From an uncultured Anaerotruncus sp. (lineage in GTDB: Bacteria; Bacillota; Clostridia; Oscillospirales; Acutalibacteraceae): a stretch of DNA of 64,000 nucleotides. The DNA lies in the NCBI GenBank assembly GCA_900539775.1, contig UQDL01000002.1, positions 62,001-126,000 on the forward strand, written 5' to 3'. Positions within the stretch are counted from its first letter, which is position 1; the number at the start of each line of letters is the position of its first letter. The notes under the pieces were generated by a model. That model was given only the letters and a program-made list of their open reading frames with translations. It ran no database searches and was not told where the DNA came from. The position numbers and the translations under genes are program-made. Below, in pieces: positions 9,434 to 18,435 of the stretch.

Positions 9434-10057
9434 ATGAAAGAATATAAAACCGTTAGGCTGGAAAGCAACAATGAATTTATTGAAAAGAAATCTCGTTTTA
9501 TAGGATATGTTAAGCCTGTTGAAACTCAGCAGCAGGCTGTGGAATTTATAAATGAAATAAAATCTAAGCATTGGGATGCAACTCACAATGTTTCCGCATA
9601 TATTTTACGCAACGGAATGATAAAACGATTCAGCGATGACGGAGAGCCTTCCGGCACGGCAGGAATGCCTATGCTTGATGTGCTTGAAAAAAACGGTGTT
9701 GTTGATGTTTGTGTTGTGGGCACCAGATATTTCGGAGGCGTGCTGCTTGGTGCGGGTGGACTTGTTCGTGCTTATTCGCATACAGCCAAAATTGCTCTTG
9801 ATGCCGGACAAATAATCACAATGGCTCCTTGCGATATTTTCAATGTTTCTGTTGATTACGGCATATATGAACGATTTAATCTTCTTTTGGAACAGTTTGG
9901 CGCAGAGGTTAAGAACACGGATTTTACAGATAAAATTACGGTAACTTTTGCTGTATGCGACAATAAGACCGAGTCTCTTTCGGTGGCTTTCAGAGAGCTT
10001 TGTAACGGTAAGTATTTTCTGAAAAAAATAGGTTCAGAATTTTCTTCAATAAGTTGA
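9434..10057 (+). CDS. YigZ/IMPACT family protein (UPF0029)
   Basis: A 207-residue member of the YigZ/IMPACT family. The N-terminal domain has the diagnostic blocks KKSRFIGY, HNVSAYI, FSDDGEPSGTAGMP and GTRYFGGVLLGAGGLVRAY, and a C-terminal domain of ferredoxin-like type follows. Eukaryotic IMPACT regulates Gcn2; the bacterial role is not settled, though ribosome-linked functions have been suggested. The ATG at 9434 is preferred over a TTG at 9428 because GGTGA at 9420-9424 is then nine bases away. It ends at a terminator shared with the convergent phosphoesterase gene. Confidence 0.92.
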   Translation: MKEYKTVRLESNNEFIEKKSRFIGYVKPVETQQQAVEFINEIKSKHWDATHNVSAYILRNGMIKRFSDDGEPSGTAGMPMLDVLEKNGVVDVCVVGTRYFGGVLLGAGGLVRAYSHTAKIALDAGQIITMAPCDIFNVSVDYGIYERFNLLLEQFGAEVKNTDFTDKITVTFAVCDNKTESLSVAFRELCNGKYFLKKIGSEFSSIS

Positions 10058-10068
10058 TACATAAATAA

Positions 10069-10121
10069 AACCCGAATTATCGGGCACAACATTTTTCGGT
10101 GTGCTCTTATTCGGGCTTTTT
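10069..10121. terminator. Bidirectional terminator between convergent genes
   Basis: CCCGAAT at 10071-10077 pairs with ATTCGGG at 10109-10115, with an inner stem GGGCAC/GTGCTC, flanked by A-rich sequence on the left and T-rich sequence on the right. The last codons and stop of the minus-strand phosphoesterase lie inside the right arm. Confidence 0.8.
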
Positions 10122-10955
10122 GTTTGATTTAAGATTTATTATGTTTATTTCCGGATGATTAAACAAACGAAGCGGAAATTCGGCATTTCCAAGCCCTCGG
10201 CTCACTATAAGCTTAGGCCTTTTTCCAAAGCTTCCGCGTGCATATTTTGGAAATAAGCCTTGGCCGGGGCTGAATACAGGACCGATAAACGGCAAAATAA
10301 ATTGTCCGCCGTGTGCATGCCCCGAAAGCTGAATATCAAAATCATATTGGCTGTAATTTAACTCTTTAACGGCTTCAAAGTTTTCAGGATAATGAGACAA
10401 CACAATTTTAAAGCCTTCGCATTTGCTTAATTTGTCAAATTCAGGCCTCATATTTCGGTATTTAAAAGTGCCGTTACGCCTTGCCTTGTAATCATCGAAG
10501 CTCGCTTGATTTTCGTCAAGCCCCAAAATAGATAATTTTGTGCCGTTAATTGTTGTTTGGGCAACTTCATCAAGCAAAACCGTGAACCCGGCACAGCGCA
10601 ATTCGTCCATAAGCGAATCAAAATAATCAAGTCTGTGCTCGTGATTACCCGTTATATAGTAAACGGGGGCAATTTGAAGCAAATTTTTTGCATATTTCAA
10701 CATTTCTTTTTTTCTTTTGCCCTTGTCGATAATATAATCTCCGGTAATAACAATTATATCAGGGCTTTCGTTTTCAAGTTTTTTTAAAGCCCCTTTAAAG
10801 GGTTTTGAGTGTAAATCCGACAATTGGGCTATTTTTACTTGCCCTGAAATTCGGTCATCGTTAATATTATATTCGGTTATATCGATTTTGTTGTTTTCAA
10901 ACCGGCAAAATGCAATTACGGCAGCGGTTATAACAATTATTATTAAATAAGTCAT
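10107..10955 (-). CDS. Membrane-anchored metallophosphoesterase (YkuE/YaeI type)
   Basis: A 282-residue calcineurin-like phosphoesterase. One hydrophobic segment at residues 2-17 should anchor it, with the catalytic domain outside. Metal-binding motifs follow in order: DLH (Asp47, His49), GDY (Asp73), GNHEH (Asn104, His105), then SHYPEN and GHAHGG near residue 212. This is the YkuE/YaeI-like group, whose characterised members act on phosphoesters of UDP-sugars or lipids; the substrate here is unknown. It is a single gene on the minus strand, with a good promoter at 10974-11002, and converges on the YigZ gene. Confidence 0.9.
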   Translation of the reverse strand: MTYLIIIVITAAVIAFCRFENNKIDITEYNINDDRISGQVKIAQLSDLHSKPFKGALKKLENESPDIIVITGDYIIDKGKRKKEMLKYAKNLLQIAPVYYITGNHEHRLDYFDSLMDELRCAGFTVLLDEVAQTTINGTKLSILGLDENQASFDDYKARRNGTFKYRNMRPEFDKLSKCEGFKIVLSHYPENFEAVKELNYSQYDFDIQLSGHAHGGQFILPFIGPVFSPGQGLFPKYARGSFGKRPKLIVSRGLGNAEFPLRLFNHPEINIINLKSNKKPE

Positions 10956-10973
10956 ATTTTGAACCTCATTTTG

Positions 10974-11002
10974 ATAATAAACGCAAAATTATGGTAAGTC
11001 AA
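10974..11002 (-). promoter_or_regulatory. Promoter of the minus-strand phosphoesterase gene
   Basis: Read on the minus strand, TTGACT (11002-10997) and TATTAT (10979-10974) are 17 bases apart, about 20 bases from the start codon at 10955. Confidence 0.75.
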
Positions 11003-11081
11003 GAAGAATCTTTATAAATAAAAAAGGATTTACGGTCTATAATGCGTATTATTTATCGGAATATTATATAAAGGTGATTTT

Positions 11082-12083
11082 TTGGATAAAATTATCAGAA
11101 AAACTGCGGAGAAAAACGAGCATCTTTTGCTTTCGCAAAATGCGTCGTTTGCCGATAAATCACTCGGCAGAAGCAGAAAAGAGGATGAATGTCCCATCCG
11201 AACCTGTTTTCAAAGAGACAGAGACAGAATAATTCATTCTGATTCATTCCGCAGATTGAAGCATAAAACACAAGTGTTTTTATCACCCGGCGGTGACCAT
11301 TACAGGACTCGGCTTACACATACTTTAGAGGTTGCACAAATTGCAAGAACTATTGCTCGTGCTTTAGCTCTGAATGAGGATTTGACTGAGGCTGCGGCAC
11401 TCGGCCATGATTTGGGGCATACTCCGTTCGGCCACGCAGGAGAAAGAGCTCTAAAAGAGCTTTCCGGTATAGATTTTAAGCACTATGAGCAGAGCATTCG
11501 AGTTGTTGAAAAAATAGAAAAACACGGAAAAGGGCTCAATTTAACTGCCGAAGTTAAAAATGCAATTGCATGTCATGCACACGGCGAAAAAGCGTTTACA
11601 CTTGAAGGGCAAATTATCAGATATGCTGATAAAATTGCTTATATTAACCATGATATTGACGATGCAACGGCAGCAGGGTTGATAAGCGAGGAAGATATAC
11701 CGATTGAACTTCGCAACGCTCTTGGCTTTCGCAAATCGGAAAGAATAAACAGGCTTGTAACAGATGTTATTTCACATAGTGATTTGCAAATTGCAATGAG
11801 TGACGATATTGAAAAAAGCTTTAAGCTTTTGTGCGATTTTATGTATAATTATGTTTATAACGGCGAAATCTGCAAAAAAGAAGATGATAAAGCCTGTTGC
11901 ATTATTGAAAAACTTTATCTTTATTATTCAAAAAATGTGCTTGAAATGCCGGAAATTTTTGTTGCAACCGCAAATGCAGAGGGAACAAGCAGAGCTGTTT
12001 GCGATTATATTGCAGGAATGAGCGATACATATGCGCTAAAAAAATATAATGAGCTGTTTATTCCGAAATTTATGCTTGACTGA
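11082..12083 (+). CDS. dgt: Deoxyguanosinetriphosphate triphosphohydrolase-like protein (HD domain)
   Basis: A 333-residue HD-superfamily dNTP triphosphohydrolase that would cleave dNTPs to deoxynucleosides and triphosphate. Metal-ligand motifs are His80 (RLTHTLEVAQ), His109-Asp110 in ALGHDLGHTPFGHAGE, and a distal Asp in RYADKIAYINHD. The N-terminal CPIRTCFQRDRDRIIHSDSFRRLKHKTQVF block is typical of the short type-2 subfamily. The start is the TTG at 11082, five bases after AAGGTG. This is the first gene of the dnaG-rpoD operon, a placement that recurs in Clostridia. A TATAAT at 11038-11043 could be the -10 box, but I see no good -35. Confidence 0.93.
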   Translation: MDKIIRKTAEKNEHLLLSQNASFADKSLGRSRKEDECPIRTCFQRDRDRIIHSDSFRRLKHKTQVFLSPGGDHYRTRLTHTLEVAQIARTIARALALNEDLTEAAALGHDLGHTPFGHAGERALKELSGIDFKHYEQSIRVVEKIEKHGKGLNLTAEVKNAIACHAHGEKAFTLEGQIIRYADKIAYINHDIDDATAAGLISEEDIPIELRNALGFRKSERINRLVTDVISHSDLQIAMSDDIEKSFKLLCDFMYNYVYNGEICKKEDDKACCIIEKLYLYYSKNVLEMPEIFVATANAEGTSRAVCDYIAGMSDTYALKKYNELFIPKFMLD

Positions 12084-12102
12084 ATGAAAGGAGATTGATA
12101 AA

Positions 12103-13845
12103 ATGCCTGTAAACGATGCGTTTTTGCAGGAACTGCGATACAAAATAGATATTGAAGATATTGTCTCATCTTATGTTTCACTCAAGCGTCACGGTTCATT
12201 ATTTAAAGGTCTTTGTCCTTTTCATAATGAGAAAACCCCGTCATTTACCGTTTATCCGGAAACACAGTCTTTCTATTGCTTCGGTTGCGGAGCAGGCGGT
12301 GATGCTGTTTCTTTTATAAAAAGAATTGAGAATATAGATTACATTGATGCTTTAAAATACTTGTGCGACCGCTATGGCATGCAGATGCCTCAAGATGGTT
12401 ATGACAACAGCATGTCTAAAAAACGCCGTCGCGTTTACGAGGCAAATCGTGCGGCGGCAAAATACTTTAATTCTGTTTTAAATTCGCCGGAGGGGAAAAT
12501 CGGGCTTGATTATTACAAAAACAGAGGTTTAACCGATCACACCATAAAAAAATTCGGTTTGGGATATGCTCCGGATAAGTGGAACGGACTTATGTATCAC
12601 CTTAAAGCCATGGGTTTCAGTTTAGAGGATATGCTTGCAGCCGGGCTCATACGCAAAGGGAAGGCTTCTTCAAAATATTTCGATACTTTTCGCAATCGTG
12701 TTATGACACCTATTATTGATGTAAGGGGCAATGTTATTGCTTTCGGCGGTCGTGTTTTGGATGACAGTAAGCCGAAGTATATCAACACGGGTGATACTAT
12801 TGTATATAAAAAAACAAATGAACTGTTTGCACTCAATTTTGCAAAAGACAGCGGTAAAAGCACTTTGATTCTTTGCGAAGGCTACATGGATGTTATCGCA
12901 ATGAATCAGGCGGGATTTACAAATTCCGTTGCAGGGTGCGGAACTGCACTGACGAGTGAGCAGGTTCAATTGATAAGCCGTTATGCCGATGAAGTTGTGC
13001 TTGCATATGATGGCGACGAAGCAGGCCAAAAAGCAGTTCAAAAGGCTATGCGTATGTTTAAGAATGTTGATGTTAAGGTGCGTGTTCCTAAATTACAATA
13101 CGGCAAGGACCCTGATGAAATTATAAAAAATGTAGGTGCGGAAAAGTTTGCTGCCATGATAGACGGTGCAACGAATGAAACCGAATATAAGCTGCTGAAT
13201 TTGAGAAACAGGTTTCAGCTTAATACCACTCAGGGCAAAATTGATTTTATGAACGGTGCAGTGGAAATATTGGCAGATTCACCGCCGATTGAACAGGATA
13301 TATATCTTTCCCGTCTTTCGGAAGAACTCGGAATAAACAAAGAAGCAGCCAAAACTCAAATGAGTAATTACTTAGATAAAATATCTTCCCGTAAAAAAAG
13401 AGAGCTGTTCAGAAAGGCCGTCAATGATTCGCTTAGAGAGAATACTAAGTTAAGCTCTGATTTCGGTGTTTCATCTAAATCCGTTAAAGCTGCGGACAGG
13501 CTTATTTATCTTTTAATAAAGTATCCCGATTGTGCAAAGCATCTTGGGGATTTTAATATCGCCTCATTGCCGCAGGGTTATTACCAAAAGGTTTTCAAGC
13601 TTACCGTTGAACACATTGAAAACGGTTACGACAATGATTTAATTCGTTTTTCTGAAAAACTCACTAATGATGAACTCGGCAGACTATCGGGTATTATTGC
13701 AAGAGGTGAGCCTAGTGTTGAGCCAAAAAAAGAGTTTTCCGATTGTATTAAAATCATTAAGGATGAAGACGAAACCAAAAATAAAAAAAGTGCAAACGAA
13801 ATGAGTGATGATGAATTCAGAAGCCTTTTCGGTGTACATAATTAA
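12103..13845 (+). CDS. dnaG: DNA primase
   Basis: DnaG (580 residues) synthesises RNA primers at the replication fork and works with the DnaB helicase encoded at 28982. The N-terminal zinc ribbon is CPFH...CFGC (Cys38, His41, Cys59, Cys62). The Toprim core has Glu259 in CEGYMDV and Asp303/Asp305 in DGDEAG. A helicase-binding C-terminal region follows from about residue 450. GGAG in the 20-base gap after the dNTPase gene is its ribosome site. It heads the classic dnaG-rpoD pair of the macromolecular synthesis operon. Confidence 0.97.
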   Translation: MPVNDAFLQELRYKIDIEDIVSSYVSLKRHGSLFKGLCPFHNEKTPSFTVYPETQSFYCFGCGAGGDAVSFIKRIENIDYIDALKYLCDRYGMQMPQDGYDNSMSKKRRRVYEANRAAAKYFNSVLNSPEGKIGLDYYKNRGLTDHTIKKFGLGYAPDKWNGLMYHLKAMGFSLEDMLAAGLIRKGKASSKYFDTFRNRVMTPIIDVRGNVIAFGGRVLDDSKPKYINTGDTIVYKKTNELFALNFAKDSGKSTLILCEGYMDVIAMNQAGFTNSVAGCGTALTSEQVQLISRYADEVVLAYDGDEAGQKAVQKAMRMFKNVDVKVRVPKLQYGKDPDEIIKNVGAEKFAAMIDGATNETEYKLLNLRNRFQLNTTQGKIDFMNGAVEILADSPPIEQDIYLSRLSEELGINKEAAKTQMSNYLDKISSRKKRELFRKAVNDSLRENTKLSSDFGVSSKSVKAADRLIYLLIKYPDCAKHLGDFNIASLPQGYYQKVFKLTVEHIENGYDNDLIRFSEKLTNDELGRLSGIIARGEPSVEPKKEFSDCIKIIKDEDETKNKKSANEMSDDEFRSLFGVHN

Positions 13846-13883
13846 ATTTACAAATCTATTAACATCCATCGGAGGAGAATAAT

Positions 13884-15026
13884 ATGGAAAATAATGAAAT
13901 TAAAGAAACAAAAGAAACTGTTGCAGCTCCTGCTGACGATAAAAAAACAGCCGCATTTAAAAAACTTGTTGAAAAAGGCAAAGCAGCAGGGCATCTTACA
14001 GCTCAGGAGATAGATAATCTTATTGTTGAACTTGATCTTGATGTTGATGAGCTTGAAAAGCTTAATGATATGATAGACGGCGCAAACATCAATATCATTG
14101 ATGATTTTTCTTCGGAAGCGCTTGACGGCATAACGCTTGAAGTTGATTTGCCTAAAGAAACCGATGCGGCAGACACTGTTGCAACAAATGATAATGCCGC
14201 CATGGATGATCCGGTAAAGGTTTATCTTAAAGAAATAGGCAGGGTTCCGCTTCTTTCCGCCGAGGAAGAAATTGAATACGCAATGAGAATAGCAGATAAT
14301 GATCCTGTTGTCAAAAAAAGACTTGCAGAAGCCAATCTTCGCCTTGTTGTAAGTATCGCAAAGAGATATGTGGGCAGAGGTATGCAATTCCTTGATCTTA
14401 TTCAAGAGGGCAACATGGGCCTTATTAAAGCGGTAGACAAGTTTGATTACACTAAAGGCTTTAAATTCTCAACCTACGCAACATGGTGGATCAGACAAGC
14501 TATTACAAGAGCTATTGCAGATCAGGCAAGAACAATAAGAATTCCCGTTCACATGGTTGAAACAATAAACAAAGTTAAGAAAGCAAACAGCCAGCTTTTG
14601 CATCAAAACGGAAAGGAACCTACTCCGGAGGAAATTGCTGATTTTCTGGATATGCCTGAGGAAAAGGTTCGTGAAATTTTGAGAGTTGCGCAGGAGCCTG
14701 TTTCTCTTGAAACACCCATCGGTGAGGAAGAAGATTCACATCTCGGCGATTTCATTCCGGACGATGATGCTCTTGCACCTGCAGATGCCGCATCAATGAG
14801 TCTTCTCAAAGAGCAGCTTGCAGAGGTGCTTCAAACGCTTACACCAAGAGAGGCAAAGGTGCTTTCCCTTCGTTTCGGCCTGGAAGACGGTAATCCGAAA
14901 ACACTTGAAGAGGTTGGCAAAGAATTTAATGTTACAAGAGAGCGTATTCGCCAAATTGAGGCAAAAGCTCTTCGCAAGCTTCGCCATCCGAGCAGAAGTA
15001 AAAAATTAAAGGACTTTTTAGACTGA
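13884..15026 (+). CDS. rpoD: Primary RNA polymerase sigma factor (sigma-A/sigma-70)
   Basis: A 380-residue housekeeping sigma factor. An acidic, lysine-bearing N-terminus (region 1.1-like) is followed by region 1.2 (DPVKVYLKEIGRVPLL near 108), regions 2.1-2.4 (NLRLVVSIAKRY, then ATWWIRQAITRAIADQARTI near 195-214), region 3, and region 4 with its helix-turn-helix (TLEEVGKEFNVTRERIRQIE near 340-360). GGAGGAG at 13872-13878 is a strong ribosome site. The TTGACA/TATAAT promoters across this window match its predicted specificity. Its stop overlaps the next start (TGATG). Confidence 0.98.
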   Translation: MENNEIKETKETVAAPADDKKTAAFKKLVEKGKAAGHLTAQEIDNLIVELDLDVDELEKLNDMIDGANINIIDDFSSEALDGITLEVDLPKETDAADTVATNDNAAMDDPVKVYLKEIGRVPLLSAEEEIEYAMRIADNDPVVKKRLAEANLRLVVSIAKRYVGRGMQFLDLIQEGNMGLIKAVDKFDYTKGFKFSTYATWWIRQAITRAIADQARTIRIPVHMVETINKVKKANSQLLHQNGKEPTPEEIADFLDMPEEKVREILRVAQEPVSLETPIGEEEDSHLGDFIPDDDALAPADAASMSLLKEQLAEVLQTLTPREAKVLSLRFGLEDGNPKTLEEVGKEFNVTRERIRQIEAKALRKLRHPSRSKKLKDFLD

Positions 15027-15235
15027 TGATTACACAGGAACAGATTAAAAGAATAAATGAGCTTGCACATAAAGCAAAGGCCGAAGGTCTAAACGAAAGT
15101 GAAAAAAAAGAGCAGGCTGAGCTTCGTGAACTTTATGTAAGCAGCTTTAAGGAAAACCTTGTGGCTCAGCTTAACAACACATATATAGTTGATGAGAAGG
15201 GCAATAAAAAGAAAGTTGAAAAGAAGAAAAAATGA
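15026..15235 (+). CDS. DUF896 / UPF0291 (YnzC-like) small protein
   Basis: A 69-residue, highly charged protein of the DUF896 family: ITQEQIKRINELAHKAK, then LNESEKKEQAELRELYV, the family signature, followed by a lysine-rich tail. The fold is a short helical hairpin and no biochemical function is established; the B. subtilis relative YnzC has been linked to the SOS regulon. It is sandwiched between rpoD and tmk with overlapping stop and start codons on both sides, so it is co-translated with them. Confidence 0.88.
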   Translation: MITQEQIKRINELAHKAKAEGLNESEKKEQAELRELYVSSFKENLVAQLNNTYIVDEKGNKKKVEKKKK

Positions 15236-15897
15236 ACAAACTTATTGTTATAGAAGGACTTGACGGCAGCGGTAAATCAACTCAGCTTGATTTACTTATT
15301 TCGGCACTGTCGGCAAAAGGAAAAAAAGTGCGCAAAATAAAGCTTCCGGATTATGACAGCCCTTCAAGCACTTTGGTGAAAATGTATCTCAGCGGCGATT
15401 TCGGAAAAGATCCGAATGCCGTTAATGCTTATGCTGCGGGAGCATTTTACGCCGTAGACAGATATGCTTCGTTTGTGCTTGATTGGAAAGCCGATTATGA
15501 GAGCAATAAAATTATTGTGGCAGACAGATATGCAACCTCAAATTCAATTTATCAAATGGAAAAGATAGATTGCAGCGATTGGGATGCCTATTTGGATTGG
15601 AGTGAGGATTTTGAGTATAATAAGCTTGGAATACCGAAACCCGATGCAGTTATTTATCTTGATATGCCGGTTGGCATTTCTCAGAAGCTTATGACACGCC
15701 GCTATAACGGAAATGAAAGCAAAAAGGATGTGCACGAGGCTGATGTTGAATTTTTAAATAAGTGCCGCAAATCTGCCCTGTATGCCGCAAAAAAGCAAGG
15801 CTGGCATATTATTGAATGTTCAGACGGCACACAGCCTTATTCAATTGAGAAAGTTCATGATAGAATAATGAAAATTATTGATGAGGAATTATGTTGA
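15232..15897 (+). CDS. tmk: Thymidylate kinase
   Basis: A 221-residue dTMP kinase that makes dTDP for DNA synthesis. The P-loop is GLDGSGKST (residues 9-17), the DRY motif lies in ADRYATSNSIYQ, and a lid-type segment with MTRRYNGNESKKDVHE follows. The protein is slightly longer than the usual 205-215 residues. The start overlaps the preceding stop (ATGA), and the C-terminus overlaps the DUF2156 gene by 7 bases. A related deoxynucleoside kinase is possible but less likely given the motifs. Confidence 0.9.
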   Translation: MNKLIVIEGLDGSGKSTQLDLLISALSAKGKKVRKIKLPDYDSPSSTLVKMYLSGDFGKDPNAVNAYAAGAFYAVDRYASFVLDWKADYESNKIIVADRYATSNSIYQMEKIDCSDWDAYLDWSEDFEYNKLGIPKPDAVIYLDMPVGISQKLMTRRYNGNESKKDVHEADVEFLNKCRKSALYAAKKQGWHIIECSDGTQPYSIEKVHDRIMKIIDEELC

Positions 15898-16790
15898 ATT
15901 TTAAAAAACCTGAAATAGACGACAGGCAATGGATAAGCGAGTGCATTAAGCATGTGCACAGTATGAATTGTGAATACACATTCGGAAATATGTTTCTTTG
16001 GCGAGATGCATATAAAACAGAAGTGGCAAAATATGATGATTTTGTTATTTGCAGATGGAACACCGATTGCGGTTATAATTATTCTTTGCCGCTTGGCGAA
16101 GGAGATTTTAAAGCTGCTGTTTCCGAAATCATTGCAAATGCCGGTGAAAACGGTTGTGTTGCTCAGATTTATGGTGTTACAGAGAGCTATAAAGCCGTGC
16201 TTGATTCGGATTTTGATGATAAATTCACTTATACTTATGATTCGGGAAATTATGATTATATTTATAATGTTGAAGATCTTGCAAATTTATCAGGCAAAAA
16301 GTATCATTCGAAAAGAAATCATATAACGAATTTTAAAAAGAATAACCCGGATTGGAGTTTTGAAATAATAGACTCAGATAATATTGATGAATGCATTAAG
16401 CTTCATACCGAGTGGATTTACAATAAAGAAGACAATGATAATGAAACCGATTATTCTTTGGAATTTCAGGCGGTTTTAAACGGCTTTGAAAATTATGACA
16501 AAATCGGCTTTTTGGGCGGATTGATAAGAATAGGCGGCAAGCCTGTTGCTTACACCTTTGGAGAGGCATTAAGTCCGTTTTGCTTTGTAACGCATTTTGA
16601 AAAAGCACCGGCAGATATGCAGGGGGCTTATGCCGTTATCAATCAGGAATTTGCAAGGCTGCTGCATGAGCACGGTTTTAAATTCGTAAACAGAGAAGAG
16701 GACCTCGGTATTGAAGGCCTCAGAAAAGCAAAGCAATCTTATAAACCTGCAATATGGCTTCAAAAGGGAGTTGCTGTTTATAATGGCTGA
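15891..16790 (+). CDS. DUF2156 domain protein (GNAT-fold, phosphatidylglycerol lysyltransferase-like C-terminal domain)
   Basis: A 299-residue soluble protein that matches the DUF2156 family: an N-terminal half starting FKKPEIDDRQWISECI and containing EYTFGNMFLWR, and a C-terminal half with KYHSKRNHITNFKKNNP and KFVNREEDLGIEGLRKAKQSYKP. This is the fold used by the catalytic domain of MprF, but there are no membrane segments here and its substrate is not known. It overlaps tmk by 7 bases and the following GNAT gene by 8. Confidence 0.85.
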   Translation: MLNFKKPEIDDRQWISECIKHVHSMNCEYTFGNMFLWRDAYKTEVAKYDDFVICRWNTDCGYNYSLPLGEGDFKAAVSEIIANAGENGCVAQIYGVTESYKAVLDSDFDDKFTYTYDSGNYDYIYNVEDLANLSGKKYHSKRNHITNFKKNNPDWSFEIIDSDNIDECIKLHTEWIYNKEDNDNETDYSLEFQAVLNGFENYDKIGFLGGLIRIGGKPVAYTFGEALSPFCFVTHFEKAPADMQGAYAVINQEFARLLHEHGFKFVNREEDLGIEGLRKAKQSYKPAIWLQKGVAVYNG

Positions 16791-17316
16791 AATAGCTTTT
16801 ACAACAGATTTAGATAAAATAAAATCTTTGTGGTTGCAGGTCTTTACTGAAGACAGTGATGAATCCGTTGATTATTTTTATAATAACTGCAAGCACAAAA
16901 AATGCCTAGGTGCGTTTATTGAAGATAAATTAGTTTCAATGCTCTTTCTTATTGATTGCTCATATTGCGGAAAAAAAGGTGCTTATATTTATGCTGTTTG
17001 CACCTTGCCGGAATACAGAAGAAAGGGAATTTCAAGCAGCTTGATTGAATATTCAAAATTGCTGGATTATGATTTTTTATGGCTTATTCCCGCAAACGAA
17101 TCACTGTTTAATTTCTATTCGGGATTTGGCTTTGAAACAAAGCTTTATTCGGAACATAGTTTTGCAAACACCGTTTCTTTTTCCGAAACAAAAGAAATGA
17201 TTTTTGATTATTTATATGACGGCAGCGAATTCAAATATCCTAAAGGAATGATTTGTTCAAAAAATGAATTTCCGTGCGGAGCCACGGGAATCCAAAATAA
17301 TAATTGTATTAAATAA
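16783..17316 (+). CDS. GNAT family N-acetyltransferase
   Basis: A 177-residue GNAT-fold acyltransferase. The acetyl-CoA-binding motif is seen in YIYAVCTLPEYRRKGISSSLIEY (the R/Q-x-x-G-x-G/S core reads RRKGISS), followed by FYSGFGF near the end of the domain. The substrate is unknown. The ATG at 16783 is preferred to an in-frame start 24 codons earlier because that extension would lie wholly inside the DUF2156 gene. Pairing with a second GNAT-fold gene may mean they work on related substrates, but that is speculation. Confidence 0.85.
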   Translation: MAEIAFTTDLDKIKSLWLQVFTEDSDESVDYFYNNCKHKKCLGAFIEDKLVSMLFLIDCSYCGKKGAYIYAVCTLPEYRRKGISSSLIEYSKLLDYDFLWLIPANESLFNFYSGFGFETKLYSEHSFANTVSFSETKEMIFDYLYDGSEFKYPKGMICSKNEFPCGATGIQNNNCIK

Positions 17317-17332
17317 ATAAGGAGCTGTTGGT

Positions 17333-17872
17333 ATGATTTATGTTTTTCTTGCAAACGGTTTTGAAATAACAGAGGCTATGGCACCTGTCGATATGATGCG
17401 CCGTGCAAAGCTTACTGTTAAAACTGTCGGAATCGGCAGTGATGTAATTGAATCTTCGTGCGGAGTCAAAGTCTCCTGTGATATCAGGGAAAAGGATGTT
17501 GATTTAAGCATTGCCGAAGCAATTGTTTTGCCCGGCGGCATGCCCGGAGTAACAAATTTGGATGATTCGGATTTTGTTAGGGACTGTGTTGTTAAGGCAA
17601 ATAATGCAGGAAAGCTTGTTTGCGCCATCTGTGCCGGTCCGTCTGTTCTTGGTAAGCTTGGCATTCTTGCAGGAAAAAAGGCTGTTTGCTATCCGGGTTT
17701 TGAAAAATATCTTGAAGGAAGACTTGAATGCTCAGATTTTGTTTCGGAAGACGGCAATATTATTTCTGCAAAAGGTGCCGGCGTTTCTGTTGAATTTGGT
17801 TTAAAAATCGTTGAGAAGCTTTGCGGTAAAGCCGAATCTGAAAGAATATTCAATTCCATACAATGCAGATGA
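17333..17872 (+). CDS. DJ-1/PfpI family protein
   Basis: A 179-residue DJ-1/ThiJ-type protein. The nucleophile elbow is CAICAGPSVLGKLGILAGKKA, where the second Cys (about residue 101) is the expected reactive cysteine; GGMPGVTNL is the other family block. Members include glyoxalases/deglycases, chaperones and amidase-like proteins, and the sequence does not choose between them. GGAGCTG precedes the ATG. It overlaps the 5-formyl-THF cyclo-ligase gene by 10 bases. Confidence 0.92.
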   Translation: MIYVFLANGFEITEAMAPVDMMRRAKLTVKTVGIGSDVIESSCGVKVSCDIREKDVDLSIAEAIVLPGGMPGVTNLDDSDFVRDCVVKANNAGKLVCAICAGPSVLGKLGILAGKKAVCYPGFEKYLEGRLECSDFVSEDGNIISAKGAGVSVEFGLKIVEKLCGKAESERIFNSIQCR

Positions 17873-18420
17873 AAAATGCTTTAAGAAAGGAAATGAAGGC
17901 AAAAAGAGCTTTGATTTCCGATAAATCCACTAAAGATATACTTATAGAAGAGCATTTCGTTAATTCCGATTTGTATAAGAATTGTAAGCTGCTGCTATGC
18001 TATTCCTCTTATGACACAGAAATATCAACCGAATGTATAATCAACAAAGCATTTTTAGATAAAAAAATGGTTGCGTTTCCTGTTTGCTCAGATAATTGCG
18101 GAAATATGGAATTTTATCTTGCAAATTCTCTAAATGATTTGAAACAGGGAATGTATGGAATACTTGAGCCTGATACTGACAAATGCTCAAAAATTACCGA
18201 TTTCAGCGGTGCTCTTTGCCTTGTTCCTGCTTTATGTTACGACAAAAAAGGCTTCAGACTCGGATACGGCAAAGGATATTATGATAGATTTTTAGAAAAA
18301 TTTACAATTACAACAGTCGGTTTGTGTTATAATGAACTGATTAAAGATACTTTGCCGGTTGATAAATTTGATAAATCGGTTGATTACATAGTTACTCAAA
18401 CAGGAATTACCGTAATATAA
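17863..18420 (+). CDS. 5-formyltetrahydrofolate cyclo-ligase
   Basis: A 185-residue enzyme converting 5-formyl-THF to 5,10-methenyl-THF with ATP. The N-terminus is basic (KNALRKEMKAKRALIS), as in the family, and the signature LVPALCYDKKGFRLGYGKGYYDRF lies near residues 122-145. It overlaps the DJ-1 gene; a second ATG at 17869 is nearly as good a start. The DJ-1/cyclo-ligase/mltG order fits one operon, with AAAGGAGG at the end of this gene serving mltG. Confidence 0.93.
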   Translation: MQMKNALRKEMKAKRALISDKSTKDILIEEHFVNSDLYKNCKLLLCYSSYDTEISTECIINKAFLDKKMVAFPVCSDNCGNMEFYLANSLNDLKQGMYGILEPDTDKCSKITDFSGALCLVPALCYDKKGFRLGYGKGYYDRFLEKFTITTVGLCYNELIKDTLPVDKFDKSVDYIVTQTGITVI

Positions 18421-18435
18421 AGGAGGCTGAAATTT

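Noticed and set aside
15544..15735. Antisense frames inside coding genes, such as minus-strand frames within tmk, addA, lon and clpX
   Set aside because: They lack ribosome sites and family motifs and mirror the codon structure of the sense genes; they are shadows.
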